Assembly: GCF_002952775.1 (NCBI RefSeq)
Contig: NZ_CP025066.1
Span: 434,001 to 498,000 of the forward strand
From: Halalkaliarchaeum desulfuricum
GTDB lineage: Archaea; Halobacteriota; Halobacteria; Halobacteriales; Haloferacaceae
DNA length: 64,000 nt
Direction: 5' to 3'
The notes under the pieces were generated by a model. That model had not been told where the DNA came from, searched no databases, and saw only the letters and a program-made list of their open reading frames with translations. Every line of letters begins with the position of its first letter. The stretch's first letter is position 1. Shown here in pieces: positions 61,736 to 64,000 of the stretch. A program made the translations under genes and the position numbers.

Positions 61736-61842
61736 ACTGGAGAAAAACCACGAGGGAGGTAACCGCTTTCGGTTTCAACGAGGGCAACAGGCGGTGGCGG
61801 GGGAGATGCCTTTTTGTCTCGCCGGCCGTTCCGTACTGATAC

Positions 61843-63363
61843 ATGTCCGAACCGTACAACCATTACATCGACGGCGAGTGGACCGACGGCGCCGGCGACG
61901 AGACGTTCGAGAGCGAAAACCCCGCGACCGGAGAGACGCTCGGTGAGTTCCGACGGGGGACACCCGAGGACGTCGACCGCGCATCGCGAGCCGCCGAGGA
62001 GGCGTTCGAGGAGTGGCGCCGGATGTCTCACATCGACCGCGCGGAGTATCTCTGGGACATCTATCACGAACTCCGCGAGCGGACCGACGAGCTCGGCGAG
62101 ATCCTCACCAGGGAGAACGGCAAAGAGATCAGCGAGGGGAGAGCCGACGTCGTCGAGGCCGCCCACATGGTCGAGTGGGCCGCCGGCGACGCCAGACACC
62201 CGAAAGGCGACGTCGTTCCCTCCGAGATCCCCGAAAAGGACGCGTACATGCGGCGGAAGCCGCGGGGCGTGGTCGGCTGTATCACGCCGTGGAACTTCCC
62301 GGTAGCGATCCCGTTCTGGCACATGGCCGTCGCGCTGGTGGAGGGCAACACCGTCGTCTGGAAACCCGCCGAGCAGACGCCGTGGTGTGGGCAGGTCATC
62401 GCCGAGATGTTCGAGGACAGCGGCATCCCCGAGGGCGTGTTCAATATGGTCCAGGGGTTCGGCGACGCCGGTGCGGCGATCGTCGACCACGACGCCGTCG
62501 ACACGATCCTGTTTACCGGCTCGGCGGAGGTCGGCCACGAGGTCGCTCAGAAGGTCGCCGCCGACCCGAAAAAGCAGGCCGCCTGCGAGATGGGCGGGAA
62601 AAACGGGATCGTGATCACCGAAAACGCCGACCTCGACGTCGCCGTCCACTCGGCAGTGATGAGTTCGTTTAAAACGACCGGCCAGCGGTGCGTCTCCTCC
62701 GAGCGCCTGATCGTCCACACCGACGTGTACGACGAGTTCAAAGCGCGGTTCGTCGACGTCGCCGAGGACGTCGCCGTGGGCGATCCGCTCGAGGAGGACA
62801 CGTTCATGGGGCCGCTGATCGAGGAGGCCCACGTCGAGAAGGTGACGGAGTACAACGAACTCGCCAGAAAGGAGGGGGTGAACGTGCTCGTCGACCGAAC
62901 CGAACTGGACCCCGAGGAGATCCCCGCGGGTCACGAGGACGGTCACTGGGTCGGGCCGTTCGTCTACGAGGCCGATCCCGACGAGGACCTCCGGTGCACC
63001 CACGAGGAGGTGTTCGGCCCCCACGTCGCGCTCCTCGAATACGAGGGTGACATAGAGCGCGCGATGGAGATCCACAACGACACCGACTACGGGCTGGCAG
63101 GGGCGATCATCTCCGAGGACTACCGCCAGATCAACCACTACCGCGACAACGCGGAGGTCGGGCTGGCGTACGGCAACCTCCCGTGTATCGGCGCGGAGGT
63201 CCAGCTGCCGTTCGGCGGGGTGAAGAAGTCCGGCAACGGCTACCCCAGCGCCCGCGAGGTGATCGAGGCCGTCACCGAGCGCACCGCCTGGACGCTGAAC
63301 AACTCCAGGGAGATCGAGATGGCCCAGGGCCTCTCTGCGGACATCAAAACCCGCGACGAGTAG
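61843..63363 (+). CDS. Aldehyde dehydrogenase family protein
   Basis: 506 residues. The active-site Asn is in ITPWNFPVA near 152, the general-base Glu in CEMGGKNG near 250 and the nucleophile C283 in GQRCVSSE. GSAEVGHE is the NAD-binding turn and AEVQLPFGGVKKSGNG closes the fold. Length and motifs fit the succinate-semialdehyde/oxoglutarate-semialdehyde/betaine-aldehyde branch; the exact substrate is not clear. It is convergent with the aroA'-type gene, 12 nt apart. A betaine-aldehyde role would match the theme but is unproven. Confidence 0.92.
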   Translation: MSEPYNHYIDGEWTDGAGDETFESENPATGETLGEFRRGTPEDVDRASRAAEEAFEEWRRMSHIDRAEYLWDIYHELRERTDELGEILTRENGKEISEGRADVVEAAHMVEWAAGDARHPKGDVVPSEIPEKDAYMRRKPRGVVGCITPWNFPVAIPFWHMAVALVEGNTVVWKPAEQTPWCGQVIAEMFEDSGIPEGVFNMVQGFGDAGAAIVDHDAVDTILFTGSAEVGHEVAQKVAADPKKQAACEMGGKNGIVITENADLDVAVHSAVMSSFKTTGQRCVSSERLIVHTDVYDEFKARFVDVAEDVAVGDPLEEDTFMGPLIEEAHVEKVTEYNELARKEGVNVLVDRTELDPEEIPAGHEDGHWVGPFVYEADPDEDLRCTHEEVFGPHVALLEYEGDIERAMEIHNDTDYGLAGAIISEDYRQINHYRDNAEVGLAYGNLPCIGAEVQLPFGGVKKSGNGYPSAREVIEAVTERTAWTLNNSREIEMAQGLSADIKTRDE

Positions 63364-63375
63364 GACGCTGCGTTC

Positions 63376-64000
63376 TCACTCGCCGCCCGCGAAGCCACCC
63401 TGCTGCAAGGCCTCCTCGACGCCGGCGTCGTCGTGGACGACCGCGGAGACGGCCCGTGCGATTGCGCCCGGGTCGTCGTGCTGGAAGATCGACCGTCCCA
63501 TCGAGACGCCCGCGGCGCCGCCGTCCATCGCCCCGCGCACCATCTCGACTGTCTCCCGATCGGTTCCCTTCGAGCCACCCGCTATCACGACCGGCAGCCG
63601 GGTCGACTCCGTGACGTGTGTAAACGAGTCGCCGTCGCCGGAGTAACCTGTCTTGACGACGTCGGCCCCCAGCTCCTCGGCCAGCCGCACCGCGTGGCCC
63701 AGCGCCTCGGGATCCGACTCGTCGACGCCGGGACCCCGGGCGTACGCCATCGCGAGCACCGGGATCCCCAGGTCGGCCGCCTCGGTCGTGAGCGTTGCGA
63801 GGTCCTCGATCTGTTTCGGCTCGTACGTCGAGCCGACGTTGAGATGCATCGACACCGCGTCGGCTCCCGCGCGAACCGCGTCCCGCACTGTGCCGGTCAT
63901 CCGCTTGTCGTTTTCGTCGGGCCCGATCGTCGTCGAGGCGTTCACGTGGACGACGTAGCCCGCGCCGTTTTTGTTCGGATGGACGCGAGGGGCGATCCCC
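63376..64000 (-). CDS. DhnA-type class I aldolase (ADH synthase, archaeal aroA'), N-terminus cut
   Basis: 208 residues visible; the start lies beyond 64000. Strand elements VVHVNASTTIGP, AVSMHLNVGS, VLAMAYARGPG, Schiff-base Lys in VVKTGYSGDGDSF and VIAGGSKG match the archaeal 2-amino-3,7-dideoxy-D-threo-hept-6-ulosonate synthase of the early shikimate pathway, rather than glycolytic FBP aldolase, though these share a fold. The NPNKNGAGY-like HPNKNGAGY also appears upstream. A neighbouring aroB' gene is expected outside the window. Confidence 0.85.
   Translation of the reverse strand, partial: GIAPRVHPNKNGAGYVVHVNASTTIGPDENDKRMTGTVRDAVRAGADAVSMHLNVGSTYEPKQIEDLATLTTEAADLGIPVLAMAYARGPGVDESDPEALGHAVRLAEELGADVVKTGYSGDGDSFTHVTESTRLPVVIAGGSKGTDRETVEMVRGAMDGGAAGVSMGRSIFQHDDPGAIARAVSAVVHDDAGVEEALQQGGFAGGE

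Overview
The window is high-GC chromosomal DNA from a haloarchaeon (class Halobacteria). The support is the strongly acidic deduced proteins, HTH-10 (bacterio-opsin-activator type) regulators, a PGF-CTERM surface protein, Tat/lipobox secretion signals, an Agl23/ArnT-like membrane glycosyltransferase, and TATA boxes about 25-30 nt upstream of start codons, as expected for leaderless transcripts. I cannot name the genus. I saw no rRNA, tRNA, CRISPR array, transposase or integrase.

Layout. 1-1036: 5' part of a thiolase gene. 1322-4616: response regulator, HEAT-repeat membrane protein and processive GT2 glycosyltransferase in a tight block. 4708-7016: AAA+ ATPase with a His/Asp-rich tail, coupled to a PhnP-like metallo-hydrolase. 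7047-11078: two large surface proteins (PQQ-type propeller; HExxH metalloprotease with a PGF-CTERM tail). 11130-18089: housekeeping and stress genes (cdd, gnd, msrA, SRPBCC protein, hflX, HTH-10 regulator, CBS protein, alpha/beta hydrolase). 18321-20887: small Hsp20-like protein coupled to a Cdc48-type ATPase. 20918-25198: secreted propeller proteins, a small lipoprotein and a second HTH-10 regulator.

The most notable part is 25319-46911, with a possible extension to 53865: a near-complete corrinoid-dependent methylamine demethylation and one-carbon oxidation locus. It encodes a core-MetE methionine synthase, EtfA, EtfB, a dimethylglycine/sarcosine dehydrogenase-GcvT fusion, a cupin, a [2Fe-2S] RACo-type corrinoid activator, a DUF1638 protein, MetF, an MtrH/MtgA-like methyltransferase, a Cys-type formate dehydrogenase, formate-THF ligase, an MttB-superfamily methyltransferase without pyrrolysine, FolD, a methyl-accepting corrinoid protein and a BCCT transporter. 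A second BCCT lies at 52120.

My reading is: glycine betaine is imported by BCCT; MttB/MtgB moves one methyl to the corrinoid protein, giving dimethylglycine; the MtrH-like enzyme passes the methyl to tetrahydrofolate; MetF, FolD, Fhs and FdhA oxidise it to CO2, with Fhs run in reverse to make ATP. Dimethylglycine is then oxidised by the dehydrogenase with EtfAB, which also feeds methylene-THF. The RACo protein re-reduces cob(II)alamin. The gene families are well supported; the substrate and direction of flux are inference.

47020-64000 returns to ordinary genes: UspA, threonine ammonia-lyase, CDF transporter, purE/purK, the second BCCT, the Agl23-like protein, ribH, aminotransferase, acyl-CoA dehydrogenase, a RIO/Bud32-like kinase, aldo/keto reductase, a small membrane protein, TrmO, aldehyde dehydrogenase, and a DhnA-type aldolase (archaeal aroA') cut by the window end.
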